A stretch of 64,000 bases of DNA from Bradyrhizobium sp. PSBB068 (GTDB lineage Bacteria > Pseudomonadota > Alphaproteobacteria > Rhizobiales > Xanthobacteraceae): the NCBI GenBank assembly GCA_016839165.1, contig CP069300.1:4588001-4652000 (forward strand). Direction: 5' to 3'. Position 1 is the stretch's first letter. The number at the start of each line of letters is the position of its first letter. A program made the position numbers and the translations under genes. Positions 28,414 through 37,121 of the stretch are shown piece after piece. The notes beneath the pieces were generated by a model. It was not told the DNA's origin and ran no database searches. It saw only the letters and a program-made list of their open reading frames with translations.

Positions 28414-29137
28414 CTCTTCAAATTTTTCGGCGCGCTTCCGCATGATGCCCCGCCCTCGGTCACGCCAACGCGGTGAAGCGCGGCGGCCCGGTCGTTCCGC
28501 GTCGATCATCCGTGATAGCCAATTTGGGACATGTGCTCCGGCACAAATTGTATAGGCTTCCATCTATCAGGATTTTGCACACCTTCCTGGGGCTAGGGCC
28601 GGCGCCGTCCGCGTGTATTTCAAGCGGGCGGCGTCGTGCTGTCGGGCGTTCGCCGCAATGAAAATCTTCCCGATCGCGGAATGCGTCGCCGGCTCATGAT
28701 CGGACCGTCTGGGCTGTGTCGCGACACCATCCGTAGTTCTCCGGGCTAGAACAAAGTTCCGCGCATAGACCGATCGGATTCGCCAAAAGTGATTTCCATA
28801 ATCAATGGGTTAGCTGCAGGTTCAGTGACACCGGAAATGTCGTTGGCACAATCTGCATACTACCTTGGTACCCCTCCTGACGCCCAAAAAAACTACGTAG
28901 CCTTCACGGGAAGACCCGGGTTCCACCAGTGTTCGTAACATTAGCCCGCCGAAGCCAACGCACGGATTTTGCGTCGCAACACACGGCGTACCGCCGGCGG
29001 AACGGATCCGCTTCGAGATCCACAACGACGCCCCGGATGGCGCCGCCGTTCACAACATCGCTTGACGGGTGTTAATCATCGCTGCAACCTTTAGTTTAAT
29101 TATCAACGACCGCCATTCCTCCGCGGAACCGTTCCAG

Positions 29138-29344
29138 ATGATTCATAAGGGTGTCGAATTCAGCGTCACGCAGCTCACGGCCGGCGTCTGGAAATGGCGT
29201 TTCCAGATCGGCGATCGGGTCTTCACCGGCAAGACCGAAGCGAAACTCGACCTCCTGGCGATCCGCCGCGTGCAGCTGCGGATCGACCGCGAGTTGAACA
29301 ATCTGGGGCTTGGACGGAGCCGCGGACGCGGCGATCAGGATTGA
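29138..29344 (+). CDS. Small conserved protein (68 aa), unknown function
   Basis: A 68-residue protein, MIHKGVEFSVTQLTAGVWKW at the start and RFQIGDRVFTGKTEAKLDLL in the middle, giving a short beta-sheet, then a helix (RRVQLRIDRELNNL). The pattern GVEF.V....GIWKW.F.IG..V.TG.T is common in short rhizobial proteins. An upstream in-frame ATG at 29069 would add 23 residues with no such pattern, so the later start is used. The function is unknown. Confidence 0.65.
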   Translation: MIHKGVEFSVTQLTAGVWKWRFQIGDRVFTGKTEAKLDLLAIRRVQLRIDRELNNLGLGRSRGRGDQD

Positions 29345-29391
29345 GGTGCAGCCGGTTCGACCGGCTCCGCTGCGCGGGCCGGCCTTACGCT

Positions 29392-29622
29392 TCAGTCCGC
29401 GCTGGCCAGCCGCCGCATCGTGAACTCGATGTCGCCGCCGGGCAGCTCGCGCCAGCTCTCGACGGCGCTCATATAGGCGGCCTTCGGATAGCGCTTGAGA
29501 AAGGCGCGCGCCCGCAGGCGGGCCTGATCGCGCGGCAGGCTGAAGGTCTCGCGCAGATAGCCGTCATCCGGCTGGCGCCGCGCGGCCATCCGGCTGGCGA
29601 GATCGCGCGGACGAAACACCAT
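29392..29622 (-). CDS. Small basic protein (76 aa), unknown function
   Basis: A 76-residue, Arg-rich cytosolic protein (MVFRPRDLASRMAARRQPDD... RARAFLKRYPKAAYMSAVES) ending in a strand-like GGDIEFTMRRL. No domain is recognised. Strong coding bias and a clean start support it. It is convergent with the 68-aa gene, and the next gene upstream on the same strand encodes a secreted DPWG-type protein. Confidence 0.55.
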   Translation of the reverse strand: MVFRPRDLASRMAARRQPDDGYLRETFSLPRDQARLRARAFLKRYPKAAYMSAVESWRELPGGDIEFTMRRLASAD

Positions 29623-29717
29623 TGCCGCTACTCCGGACCAACTGACGACGCCCCAATATAGGGGCGGCGCCGGGAGAATCCGAGTCTGCGGGAGGTGGAC
29701 GGGGCCCCGGCCCGGCG

Positions 29718-29993
29718 CTACTGCGCGGAGCTTCCGGTCTTGGTTTTCGGCTTGGCGGGATGGGCCGCCGCCTTCGGTGCATCACTGCGCACCGCGCCCC
29801 AGGGATCGGACGATCCCTTGGCATCCGGAATCTTGCTCAGCGAGTTCTTGTAGGCCCGGTCGTTGACCGCGTCCTGGTCCTTCTCTTCCTGGGTCTTGGT
29901 CTTGACCTCAGGCATCAGATTGACGTTCGGCATTTGCGCATAGGCCGGTGCCGACAGCAGCACCGCGACCGCAACTGCGCACAAAACTCTCAT
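29718..29993 (-). CDS. Small secreted protein with a DPWG motif
   Basis: A 91-residue protein with a clear signal peptide (MRVLCAVAVAVLLSAPAYA). The mature part contains DRAYKNSLSKIPDAKGSSDPWGAVR and a Lys/Pro/Ala-rich tail. The gene at 36894-37121 encodes a protein with the same AYKxxLxxIPxxKxxxDPWG core, so the two are paralogues. Family members are short periplasmic proteins of unknown role. Confidence 0.65.
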   Translation of the reverse strand: MRVLCAVAVAVLLSAPAYAQMPNVNLMPEVKTKTQEEKDQDAVNDRAYKNSLSKIPDAKGSSDPWGAVRSDAPKAAAHPAKPKTKTGSSAQ

Positions 29994-30080
29994 AACAACG
30001 CTCCCTGCATTTTCGTCAGCGGTATATCACCGCAGGAAAGCGGTCGCCAAGCATGTCTGGCCCGCGCGCTTGTCCCTGTC

Positions 30081-30212
30081 CTAGAGATGATCTGACTTGC
30101 AGGATTTCGGCGACTGCATCCAGTCGTCCCAGATCGGACCGCATCGCGTACACCCACCAAGCGCAAGCCCGATCGCAATCACGCCACCCAGCAAGACCAA
30201 CCTGCGGAACAT
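30081..30212 (-). CDS. Mini-lipoprotein (43 aa)
   Basis: A 43-residue ORF, MFRRLVLLGGVIAIGLALGG followed by a Cys. The lipobox LALGGC places the modified Cys at residue 21, leaving a 23-residue mature peptide (CTRCGPIWDDW, then KSCKSDHL) with three more or less evenly spaced Cys. GGGGG lies five bases before the ATG. Similar CTKCG..WD mini-lipoproteins are frequent in bradyrhizobia. The function is unknown. Confidence 0.65.
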   Translation of the reverse strand: MFRRLVLLGGVIAIGLALGGCTRCGPIWDDWMQSPKSCKSDHL

Positions 30213-30407
30213 GTACGCCCCCACCACTGACGAGAGGCAATCGGGCGCCGAAACTGGGGCATTTTCAAGCCGGGCATGGCGCTTGCAACACAGCGCCAGC
30301 GTATCGGAACGCGGTGCCGGCGCGTCGGAACGCAGCGGCGGCGCGATGGTTTGACCGGGCGGTCCCCCAAACTACACTGCGCAACAAAGCAGAAAAGGAA
30401 TCGACGA

Positions 30408-31883
30408 ATGACTTTGGCGATGAGCTGGGACGAATGGACGCGGCACGACGGGACGGCGCTCGCCGGGCGCGTCCGGAGCGGCGAGCTGACGCCGCGGGAG
30501 CTGGCGGCCCAGGCAGCCAGCGCCGTCGCCAAGGTCGATCCCGCGCTCTCGGGCGTCGTCGAGTTGTTCGACGACGTGATCGCCGATCCGGCGCGCGACG
30601 GCGCCGACCTCCACGGCCCGTTCGCCGGCCTGCCCTTCCTGATGAAGGATCTCGGCCCGACCTTGAAGGGACGGCTGCAGGAGATGGGCTCGCTGATGAT
30701 GCGCGGCAACCGCGCCACGGCCGACACGTTCCTGACCGCGAAGCTGCGCAAGGCCGGGCTCAATCTGATCGGCCGCACCACCACGCCGGAATTCGGGGTC
30801 TGCAGCTCCGCCGAGAATCCCGCAGTCTATGTCACGCGCAATCCCTGGAACACCGACTACACCACCTGCGGCTCGTCGGCGGGTAGCGCCGCGATGGTCG
30901 CGGCCGGCGTCGTGCCGATCACGCATGCGACCGACGGCGGCGGCTCGATCCGGATTCCCGCCGGCGTCAACGGCAACATCGGACTGAAAGTGTCGCGCGG
31001 CGTGTTCTCGCTCGCGCCGCATCTGTCCGATCTCACCGGCCTGGTCTCGATCCAGGGCTGCCAGTCACGCTCGGTGCGCGACACCGCGGCCTTCGTCGAT
31101 GCCTGCCGGGGACCTGCACCCGGCGAGTTCATGCCGTTCTGGACGCCGCCGGAGCCGTACACCGCGATGATCGCGCGCGACCCCGGCCGGCTCAAGATCG
31201 CGCTGTCGCACGCCTGGGGCGACTATCGCGCGACGCCGCATATCGCCGCCGAGCTCGAGCGGGTCGGACGCTTCCTCGAAGGCCTCGGCCATCAGGTCGA
31301 TTACGCATTGCCGTCGCTCGACTATGCGGAAGCCTTCGCGGCGCAGACCACCTGCTACATCAGCAATTTCGCCGTCGTGATCGGCAACATGCTCGCCGCG
31401 CGCGGCCTGGAGCGGCCGCCGGCGGACCTGATCGAGCCGGTCAACATCCGGATCTGGGAGCACGGAAGGCACTTCAGCTTCGCCGATCGCGCGCGTATGC
31501 AGGCTGTCTTCAACACGACATCTCGCGGCTTCGGCGCCTTCTTCGAGGATTGGGACATCATCCTGACGCCGGTCACCGCGCTGCCGACGCCGAAGGTCGG
31601 CACCACGGAATATCTCACCATCTCGGACAACCCGTCGGTGCTGGACTGGTTCGGCAATCTCTGGCGCAACTTCGCCTTCACGCCGCTGGCCAATCTCTGC
31701 GGCATCCCGGCGATCTCGCTGCCGCTCGCGACCAACGAGCACGGCCTGCCGCTCGGCATCCAGGCGATCGCAAAGCAGGCCGACGACGGGCTGCTGCTGC
31801 AGCTCGCCGCCCAGATCGAACGGGCGATCGACGGCAAATGGAATGACGGCAAGCGGCCGGGCGTGCATGTCACGCGCAATTAG
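30408..31883 (+). CDS. Amidase (amidase-signature family)
   Basis: A 491-residue amide hydrolase with the Ser-cisSer-Lys triad: K80 in FLMKDLG, the Gly/Ser loop CGSSAGS (154-160) and the nucleophile S180 in DGGGSIRIP. The C-terminal part has the usual PLANLCGIPAISLPL. It cleaves a carboxamide in the cytosol; the substrate is not predictable, and it is unlikely to be GatA because no gatB or gatC is adjacent. AAGGA precedes the chosen ATG; the frame continues open upstream. A PaaI-type thioesterase follows 45 bp on and may be co-transcribed. Confidence 0.9.
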   Translation: MTLAMSWDEWTRHDGTALAGRVRSGELTPRELAAQAASAVAKVDPALSGVVELFDDVIADPARDGADLHGPFAGLPFLMKDLGPTLKGRLQEMGSLMMRGNRATADTFLTAKLRKAGLNLIGRTTTPEFGVCSSAENPAVYVTRNPWNTDYTTCGSSAGSAAMVAAGVVPITHATDGGGSIRIPAGVNGNIGLKVSRGVFSLAPHLSDLTGLVSIQGCQSRSVRDTAAFVDACRGPAPGEFMPFWTPPEPYTAMIARDPGRLKIALSHAWGDYRATPHIAAELERVGRFLEGLGHQVDYALPSLDYAEAFAAQTTCYISNFAVVIGNMLAARGLERPPADLIEPVNIRIWEHGRHFSFADRARMQAVFNTTSRGFGAFFEDWDIILTPVTALPTPKVGTTEYLTISDNPSVLDWFGNLWRNFAFTPLANLCGIPAISLPLATNEHGLPLGIQAIAKQADDGLLLQLAAQIERAIDGKWNDGKRPGVHVTRN

Positions 31884-31928
31884 GCGATAGATTAGAGAAC
31901 AATAAATCAACAGGGGAAGCGGGACGTC

Positions 31929-32390
31929 ATGCAGCAGGCCGGTGAATTCGGGATCGACGAGGCGAAACGCATGCTCGGCGACGTCTTTGCGCCCTGGGTG
32001 CAGGACCTCAATCTGTCGATCGAGCAGTTCGAGTTCACGCCGCCGCCCGGCAACGCGGCCGATTGGCAGCCCGGCGCCATCCTGCGCATGCCGTTCTCCG
32101 AGCGGCTGTGCCGCACCGGCGGCATCGTCTGCGGGCAGGCGCTGATGGCGTTCGCCGACACCGCGATGGTGCTGGCCAACCTCGCCGCCAACAAGGGCTA
32201 TCGTCCGATGACCACGGTCGACCAGACCACGCATTTCATGCGCGCGGTGACCGCCTCCGACGTGCTGGCCGACGCCCGCGTGGTCCGGCTCGGCCGCACC
32301 ATGAGCTTCGGCCGCGTCACGCTCTCCTCCGCCACCGACAACAAGCCGGTGGCGATGGTATCGAGCGCGTTCGCGATGTTGCCGGGATAG
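31929..32390 (+). CDS. PaaI-type hot-dog thioesterase
   Basis: A 153-residue hot-dog protein. GGIVCGQALMAFADTAMVLAN is the central helix with the family Gly-Gly and Asp. TVDQTTHFMRAV and SFGRVTLSS form the sheet. It should hydrolyse aromatic or short acyl-CoA thioesters as a tetramer. AGGGGAAGCGGGA gives a ribosome site. It sits 45 bp after the amidase gene. Confidence 0.8.
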   Translation: MQQAGEFGIDEAKRMLGDVFAPWVQDLNLSIEQFEFTPPPGNAADWQPGAILRMPFSERLCRTGGIVCGQALMAFADTAMVLANLAANKGYRPMTTVDQTTHFMRAVTASDVLADARVVRLGRTMSFGRVTLSSATDNKPVAMVSSAFAMLPG

Positions 32391-32693
32391 GACGCCGAGG
32401 CGACGCGCGTGAATGAACTACGCTGCCATCACCGTCATCCTGAGAGATGTGAGGCTTTGTCCGCATCTACTGTTGTCGTCGCCCGGCTCGACCGCGCGAC
32501 CCAGTACGCCGCGGCCTATCGGCTCAAGCACGACCGTCTCTGGAATACTGGATCTCCCGCATGCGCGGGTGATGGCACTGGGTAAGCTGTTTGACAGTTG
32601 AATCAGACAGCAGCAAAACCCATCACCGTCATCCCGCGCAAAGGCTCCGCCTTTGTCGCTGGAGGTGCGAGCGGAGCGACCTGCGCAGCAAGC
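32391..32693. other. Intergenic region with repeat fragments
   Basis: 303 bp between the thioesterase and the convergent HdeA-like gene. It holds two related fragments, CATCACCGTCATCCTGAGA (32428) and CATCACCGTCATCCCGCGCA (32622), of the kind found in bradyrhizobial palindromic repeats, and the inverted GGCTCCGCC/GGAGGTGCGAGCGGAGCG region. No gene is seen. Confidence 0.45.
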
Positions 32694-32987
32694 TTACTTG
32701 CCGAGCACGGCCTCGGCGGCGTTGACGATGCTGATGGTCGGATTCTTGCCGCAATAGGTGCCGAACTTCCTGGCGTTCTCGGTAAACACGTCGGTGTCGA
32801 TGATCGCCTCGTCGGAATCGCCCTTGTACCAGCCGTCCATCCACACCAGCACCATCTTGATGGTGTCGTCGCCGCCCTCGACGAACTGCTTGCAGGTCAT
32901 GGTCGAGAGATCGAGGACGGTGGCGCTGGCCGGCGCGGACGACAGCGCGAGCGCGGCGGCAAACATGATCGAGGCAGTGATCTTCAT
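32694..32987 (-). CDS. HdeA/HdeB-like periplasmic protein
   Basis: A 97-residue protein with a signal peptide (ITASIMFAAALALSSAPASA). The mature part, DLSTMTCKQFVEGGDD, then MVLVWMDGWYKGDSDEAIID and KFGTYCGKNPTISIVNAAE, matches the HdeA family, including the two Cys that form its disulphide. HdeA is an acid-activated periplasmic chaperone; rhizobial homologues are less well studied. The ATG at 32987 has GGAG seven bases upstream. Confidence 0.75.
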   Translation of the reverse strand: MKITASIMFAAALALSSAPASATVLDLSTMTCKQFVEGGDDTIKMVLVWMDGWYKGDSDEAIIDTDVFTENARKFGTYCGKNPTISIVNAAEAVLGK

Positions 32988-33199
32988 CGCAATCTCCATG
33001 GGCAATGATCTGAAATGAACAGGCGCTGGAAGCCCTGCGCGTCCGCTCGCGACCTCGTAAGCGAAGCGTTGCGGCGAACGCAAGCATGACATCGTGCGCG
33101 TTCGTCTGCACGTCGTTTCGGTGCACGCATTGAGAACCGATGTCGCTGAAACGATGTCGCTGATTTGTCATGCAGCGGCGCAACGCGCGCGCTGCCGCA

Positions 33200-35224
33200 C
33201 TACGCCGCAGCGACGCGACGCCTCCTGCGCCAACGCCAGAGCAGTCCGACCAGCACGATCACCACCACGCCGGCCGCGAGTGCCTTCGCAGCAAACCGTC
33301 CACCGGGACGATCGATCAAGCGCGCGAGAAGCGAAGCACCCTCGCCCTGACGCGGCAGGCGAAACGCGACCACGCTGTCGCCGATCGATGTGCCGCCCTC
33401 GGAATGCCCGCCGGCGCCGATCACGACATACTGCTCGCCTTTCCACAGATAGGTCATCGGATTGGCGACGCCTGGCACAGGAAGCCGACCGAGCCACAAT
33501 TGCTTTCCCGACTTGACATCGAACGCGCGCAAATAGGCGTCCATCGCGCCGGTGAACACCAGTCCGCCCGCGGTGATCGCAACGCCATTGAGCAGCGGCG
33601 TGCCGGTCTTGAGCGCAATGCCGAGCGGCGCGAGATCCTCGCTGGTGCCGACCGTCGAATGCCAGAGGATCTTTCCGGCCTTGAGATCGACCGCCACCGT
33701 CTCGCCCCACGGCGGCTTGTTGCAGGGCGTGCCGACTGAGGTCATTGCAAGCGCCCGCGACATCGCGAACGGCGCGCCCTCCTGCTGGCCGAAATCATGG
33801 CCGGGCGGCGGGTTGAAGCCCTTCGCCTGCTCGCGCGGGATCAACGTGATGATATGCGCCGCGTGGCTGACATTGGCGAGCAGGATCTGGTTGACCGGAT
33901 CGAACGCCGCGCTGCCCCAGTTCACGCCGCCGCCGGTCATCGGATAGACGATCGTGCCACGCGTCGACGGCGGCGTGTAGAGGCCCTCATTGCGGGATTG
34001 CGCGAGCAGCTTCTCGCAAGCGGCGCTTCCGAGGCCCGGCAGCAGGCCGCCGATGTCATCCGCAGTCATGCGCTGCGTCAACAAAGGCGGCACATGGGTC
34101 GGAAACGGCTGGGTCGGCGACAGCTGCTCGCCCTCGGCGCCGTTCTGCGGGACCGCGCGCTCCTCGACCGGCCACACCGGCTTGCCGGTGTCGCGATCGA
34201 GCACGAACACAAAACCCTGCTTGGTCGGCTGGATCACGACATCGCGCATGCCGTCGCCGGTGTCGATCCGCGCCAGCGTCGGCTGCGCCGGCAGGTCGTA
34301 GTCCCAGACGTCGTGATGCACGGTCTGGAATGCCCACGCCAACTCGCCGGTCTCGATCCGCAGCGCGACCACGGAATTGGCGTGCTCGTCATTGCCGGGG
34401 CGCTTGCCGCCCCAGAAATCGGGACTCGGCGATGTCGTCGGCAGGAACACCAGGCCCCGCTCCTCATCCACCGACATCGGCGCCCAGACATTGCTGTGAC
34501 CGGCCTCGATGCCGCTGTGCACCAGCGGATCGAAAGTCCAGCGCGGCTGGCCGGTCCGTGCATCGAAAGCCCGCACCGCGCCGACCGGCGCGTCGACCCG
34601 CCGGTTGTCGCCGATCGCGGACCCGACCACCACCACGCCGCGGCCTGTCACCGGCGCCGACGTGATCTGAAATTCGCCCGGCCATTCCAGCTTGATCCCG
34701 GCGTCGATCTTGATCTCGCCGCCGTTGCCGAAATCCGCGCATGGCTTGCCGGTCCTGGCATCGAGCGCGATCAGGCGCGTGTCATTGGTGCCGGTGAAGA
34801 TGCGCGACTTGCAGGCCGCACCATCGGCTGCACGATCATCGGTCCAGTGCGCGACGCCGCGGCAGACGAAGCGGTTGGCCGGCCGCTGCGCCATGCTGAT
34901 CTTCGGATCGAAACGCCATTTCTGCGCACCGGTGCCGGGATCGAGCGCGATCACTTCGTTGAACGGCGTGCAGAAGATCAGGCTGTCCTCGACGAACAGC
35001 GGCGTCACCTCGAACTTGGTGCGCTTCATGACCTCGGGCGGACGGGCGTCGAGATCGCCGGTGCGGAATTCCCAGCCGCGCACCAGCGCGCCGACATTGT
35101 CGGACGTGATCTGCGTCAGCGGTGAGAAGCGCTGTCCGCCGCGATCGCCTCCCCAATACTCCCAGGCGAGCGCCGGCTGGACGCACAGCACCAGCGCGGC
35201 AAACAGGCGAAACAGGAACTGCAT
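33200..35224 (-). CDS. PQQ-dependent dehydrogenase (glucose/quinate type)
   Basis: A 674-residue quinoprotein. A signal peptide (MQFLFRLFAALVLCVQPALA) is followed by an eight-bladed propeller beginning WEYWGGDRGGQRFSPLTQI with many GTG..W.F/DxxTGK..W blade motifs and the PQQ-site segment TVHHDVWDYDLPAQP. The C-terminus has a single membrane helix (AAGVVVIVLVGLLWRW) and an Arg cluster (RRRRRR-like). It should oxidise a sugar or polyol in the periplasm and pass electrons to the quinone pool. E. coli Gcd is anchored by N-terminal helices instead. No pqq biosynthesis genes are visible. Confidence 0.85.
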   Translation of the reverse strand: MQFLFRLFAALVLCVQPALAWEYWGGDRGGQRFSPLTQITSDNVGALVRGWEFRTGDLDARPPEVMKRTKFEVTPLFVEDSLIFCTPFNEVIALDPGTGAQKWRFDPKISMAQRPANRFVCRGVAHWTDDRAADGAACKSRIFTGTNDTRLIALDARTGKPCADFGNGGEIKIDAGIKLEWPGEFQITSAPVTGRGVVVVGSAIGDNRRVDAPVGAVRAFDARTGQPRWTFDPLVHSGIEAGHSNVWAPMSVDEERGLVFLPTTSPSPDFWGGKRPGNDEHANSVVALRIETGELAWAFQTVHHDVWDYDLPAQPTLARIDTGDGMRDVVIQPTKQGFVFVLDRDTGKPVWPVEERAVPQNGAEGEQLSPTQPFPTHVPPLLTQRMTADDIGGLLPGLGSAACEKLLAQSRNEGLYTPPSTRGTIVYPMTGGGVNWGSAAFDPVNQILLANVSHAAHIITLIPREQAKGFNPPPGHDFGQQEGAPFAMSRALAMTSVGTPCNKPPWGETVAVDLKAGKILWHSTVGTSEDLAPLGIALKTGTPLLNGVAITAGGLVFTGAMDAYLRAFDVKSGKQLWLGRLPVPGVANPMTYLWKGEQYVVIGAGGHSEGGTSIGDSVVAFRLPRQGEGASLLARLIDRPGGRFAAKALAAGVVVIVLVGLLWRWRRRRRVAAA

Positions 35225-35295
35225 TGCGTCCTCCCGCAGGATGCGATCATCGGACGCCGCATCTCATGCGGGAAAGCCTTTACGCGATCGGCGCG

Positions 35296-36750
35296 TCAGT
35301 ATCCACCCCTGCGATACCCGCCGCCGTCGTTGCCGCGATAACCGCCGCGATAGCCACCACCGCCGATCCCGATGCCAATGCCGATTCCAACAGGCGGCCC
35401 GACGGGCTCATAGACCACCGCCGGCGGCGGACGGCGCACCACCACGACATCGTCCTCGACCACGTCGCGCGGCGGCCGCTTGCCGGCACGCCGCGGCGGA
35501 TCGGGCTCGGCATGCTTCTCGACACGCTTCTTGGTGGGCGCGACGGCGGCCTTCTGCTGCGGGGGCGGCGCGGCGTTGCACGGACAGGTCGGCGCCGCCA
35601 GCGCGACATTGGTCGCGGGCACGCTGAGCGCTGTGGCCGGCGTCAGGTCGGGACGGTAACGCAGCCGTTCGATCATCTTGCGCGCCGTGGCCGTGAGATC
35701 GCTGTCGGGATACAGCACCAGGAAGCTGCGATAGGCCGCTGCGGTGTTGGCGAGGACAGCGTCGCTCCACGCCACCATGCGGCGATGCCGGTCGAGCCAG
35801 TCGCGCGCCTGCAGGCCGCGCGGCGTGCCGGCGAACACAGCGGCAAAGGCTTCATAGGCTTCGTCGGTGCCGTCCACCACGATCAGTTCGTTGGCAGCCT
35901 CGATCGGCTTGCCCTGCAGGTCGCGCTTCCATTCGTCGACGGTGCGCTTGGCCGCGGCCGGCGCCGGTGCCGGTGATGCTGAGGGACCTGCCATGAAGCG
36001 GAAGTCGTCGGTGAGCGACGAGGAGTCCCACGGCGTCTGCCGGCCATCGGTCGCCTTGTTCACGGCAAGGCGGACGCGCTTGAAGGTATCCTCGATCGGG
36101 ATCCCCGGCTCCTTCGCCGAAGCCAGCAACGCGGTCGTGTATGGGCTGTTGGCGCCGCTGCCGTCCTCGGCTTCGGCGCCCGGTGACGTCGAGAACGACA
36201 CGAAAGTGCCGGGCGCACCGATCCTGGCGTCGACGATGGCAAGCCCGTGCCCTGCGGTCTTGCTGAGCTCCGGGAACGGATTGTTGCGGCAGGCATCGAG
36301 CAGCACGATGCGCATCCGGCTCGGCACCGAGGTCAGCGTGTTCAGGATGTCATTGAGACGGACCGCCTGGATCGGGATGTCGGCCTCACGTTTCGGATCG
36401 ACGTCGACCGGCACCAGATAGTTCTCGCCATCGATCTGCAGGCCATGCCCGGCATAGAACACCAGCGCCACGGTGTCGGCGCCCTTGGCCGCCACCTGGC
36501 CGGCGAAATCGCTGATCCGTGCGCGCATCTCGTCCTGGGACAGGTCCGACGCCGCCGTCACCGCAAATCCGGCATCGGTCAGCATTTGTGACACGGCCCT
36601 GGCGTCGTTGGCCGGATTGGGCAGCGCGGGAACCGACTTGTAGGCGGACTGCCCGATCACGAGCGCCAGCCGGCTCTCTGCCGATGCCGGCACGGCACCG
36701 AACAGGATCGCAGCCGGAACGATCAGGCCGAGGAGCGAACGGCGAAGCAT
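35296..36750 (-). CDS. Caspase-family (C14) protease, exported
   Basis: A 484-residue protein. A signal peptide (LLGLIVPAAILFGAVPASA) precedes a caspase p20-like domain (27-255): RLALVIGQSAYKSVPALPNPANDA, the catalytic H102 in YAGHG and C154 in LLDACRNNPF. A middle region (270-370) is helical, and the C-terminal 110 residues are Lys/Pro-rich and end in a Gly/Tyr/Arg repeat (GIGIG, YRGGYRG). Its substrate is unknown. The ATG at 36750 has GGAGG six bases upstream. The PQQ dehydrogenase follows 71 bp downstream. Confidence 0.85.
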   Translation of the reverse strand: MLRRSLLGLIVPAAILFGAVPASAESRLALVIGQSAYKSVPALPNPANDARAVSQMLTDAGFAVTAASDLSQDEMRARISDFAGQVAAKGADTVALVFYAGHGLQIDGENYLVPVDVDPKREADIPIQAVRLNDILNTLTSVPSRMRIVLLDACRNNPFPELSKTAGHGLAIVDARIGAPGTFVSFSTSPGAEAEDGSGANSPYTTALLASAKEPGIPIEDTFKRVRLAVNKATDGRQTPWDSSSLTDDFRFMAGPSASPAPAPAAAKRTVDEWKRDLQGKPIEAANELIVVDGTDEAYEAFAAVFAGTPRGLQARDWLDRHRRMVAWSDAVLANTAAAYRSFLVLYPDSDLTATARKMIERLRYRPDLTPATALSVPATNVALAAPTCPCNAAPPPQQKAAVAPTKKRVEKHAEPDPPRRAGKRPPRDVVEDDVVVVRRPPPAVVYEPVGPPVGIGIGIGIGGGGYRGGYRGNDGGGYRRGGY

Positions 36751-36893
36751 GGCGGCCTCCGACACATGATATCGGAGATGGGTCTGACGCCGTCAGACGA
36801 AGGTTCATGCCGTGCGGCAAAGTGCAGCCACCGGCGCCGATTGTGATGTCGCGACGTCACAGGAACCCGATAGGCCCCGGCTATCGCGGCTGA

Positions 36894-37121
36894 CTATTTC
36901 GGCTTCTTGGCCGGATCAGCGGCCGGCTTGGTGACGCCCCAGGGATCGTATTTCTCCTTGGGCTCGGGGATCCGATCGAGCGCGGCCTTGTAGGCCTTCT
37001 CGTCGATCTTGGGCTTCTGCTCCGTCTTCCTGTCGTCGCCTCCGCCGCCCCGCCGGCCCTGAGCCAGGGTCGGTGTCGCGATCAGCGCCAGAATGACGGC
37101 AGCAACCGTGAAGCTTTTCAT
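36894..37121 (-). CDS. Small secreted DPWG protein, paralogue of 29718-29993
   Basis: A 75-residue protein with a signal peptide (FTVAAVILALIATPTLA). The mature part has an Arg/Gly/Asp-rich stretch (RRGGGGDDRKTE) and the core EKAYKAALDRIPEPKEKYDPWG, shared with the 91-residue protein upstream in the window. The Pro/Lys tail is also similar. The function is unknown. It sits just upstream of the caspase gene on the same strand, with a 143-bp gap. Confidence 0.65.
   Translation of the reverse strand: MKSFTVAAVILALIATPTLAQGRRGGGGDDRKTEQKPKIDEKAYKAALDRIPEPKEKYDPWGVTKPAADPAKKPK

Larger units (their letters stand above)
27858..29137. other. Gene-poor tail of the small-protein island
   Basis: About 1.3 kb with no convincing gene. 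It contains leader copy 3 (28111-28260), terminator copy 4 (28389-28413) and a further decayed leader fragment (28595-28636). A GTTCTCCGGGCTAGAACA block at 28737-28754 echoes the block after leaders 1 and 2. Short ORFs on either strand lack ribosome sites and any recognisable pattern. It looks like decayed copies of the same modules. Confidence 0.5.

Noticed and set aside
28274..28661. Short plus-strand ORFs after leader copy 3
   Set aside because: Arg/Ser-rich translations run straight through terminator copy 4, which argues against coding.
28822..29025. Minus-strand 67-codon ORF in the gene-poor tail
   Set aside because: No ribosome site, no recognisable pattern and composition like the surrounding non-coding DNA.
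32574..32589. Sigma-54-like TGGCAC-N5-AAGC element
   Set aside because: The -12 half does not match TTGC and no plus-strand gene follows.
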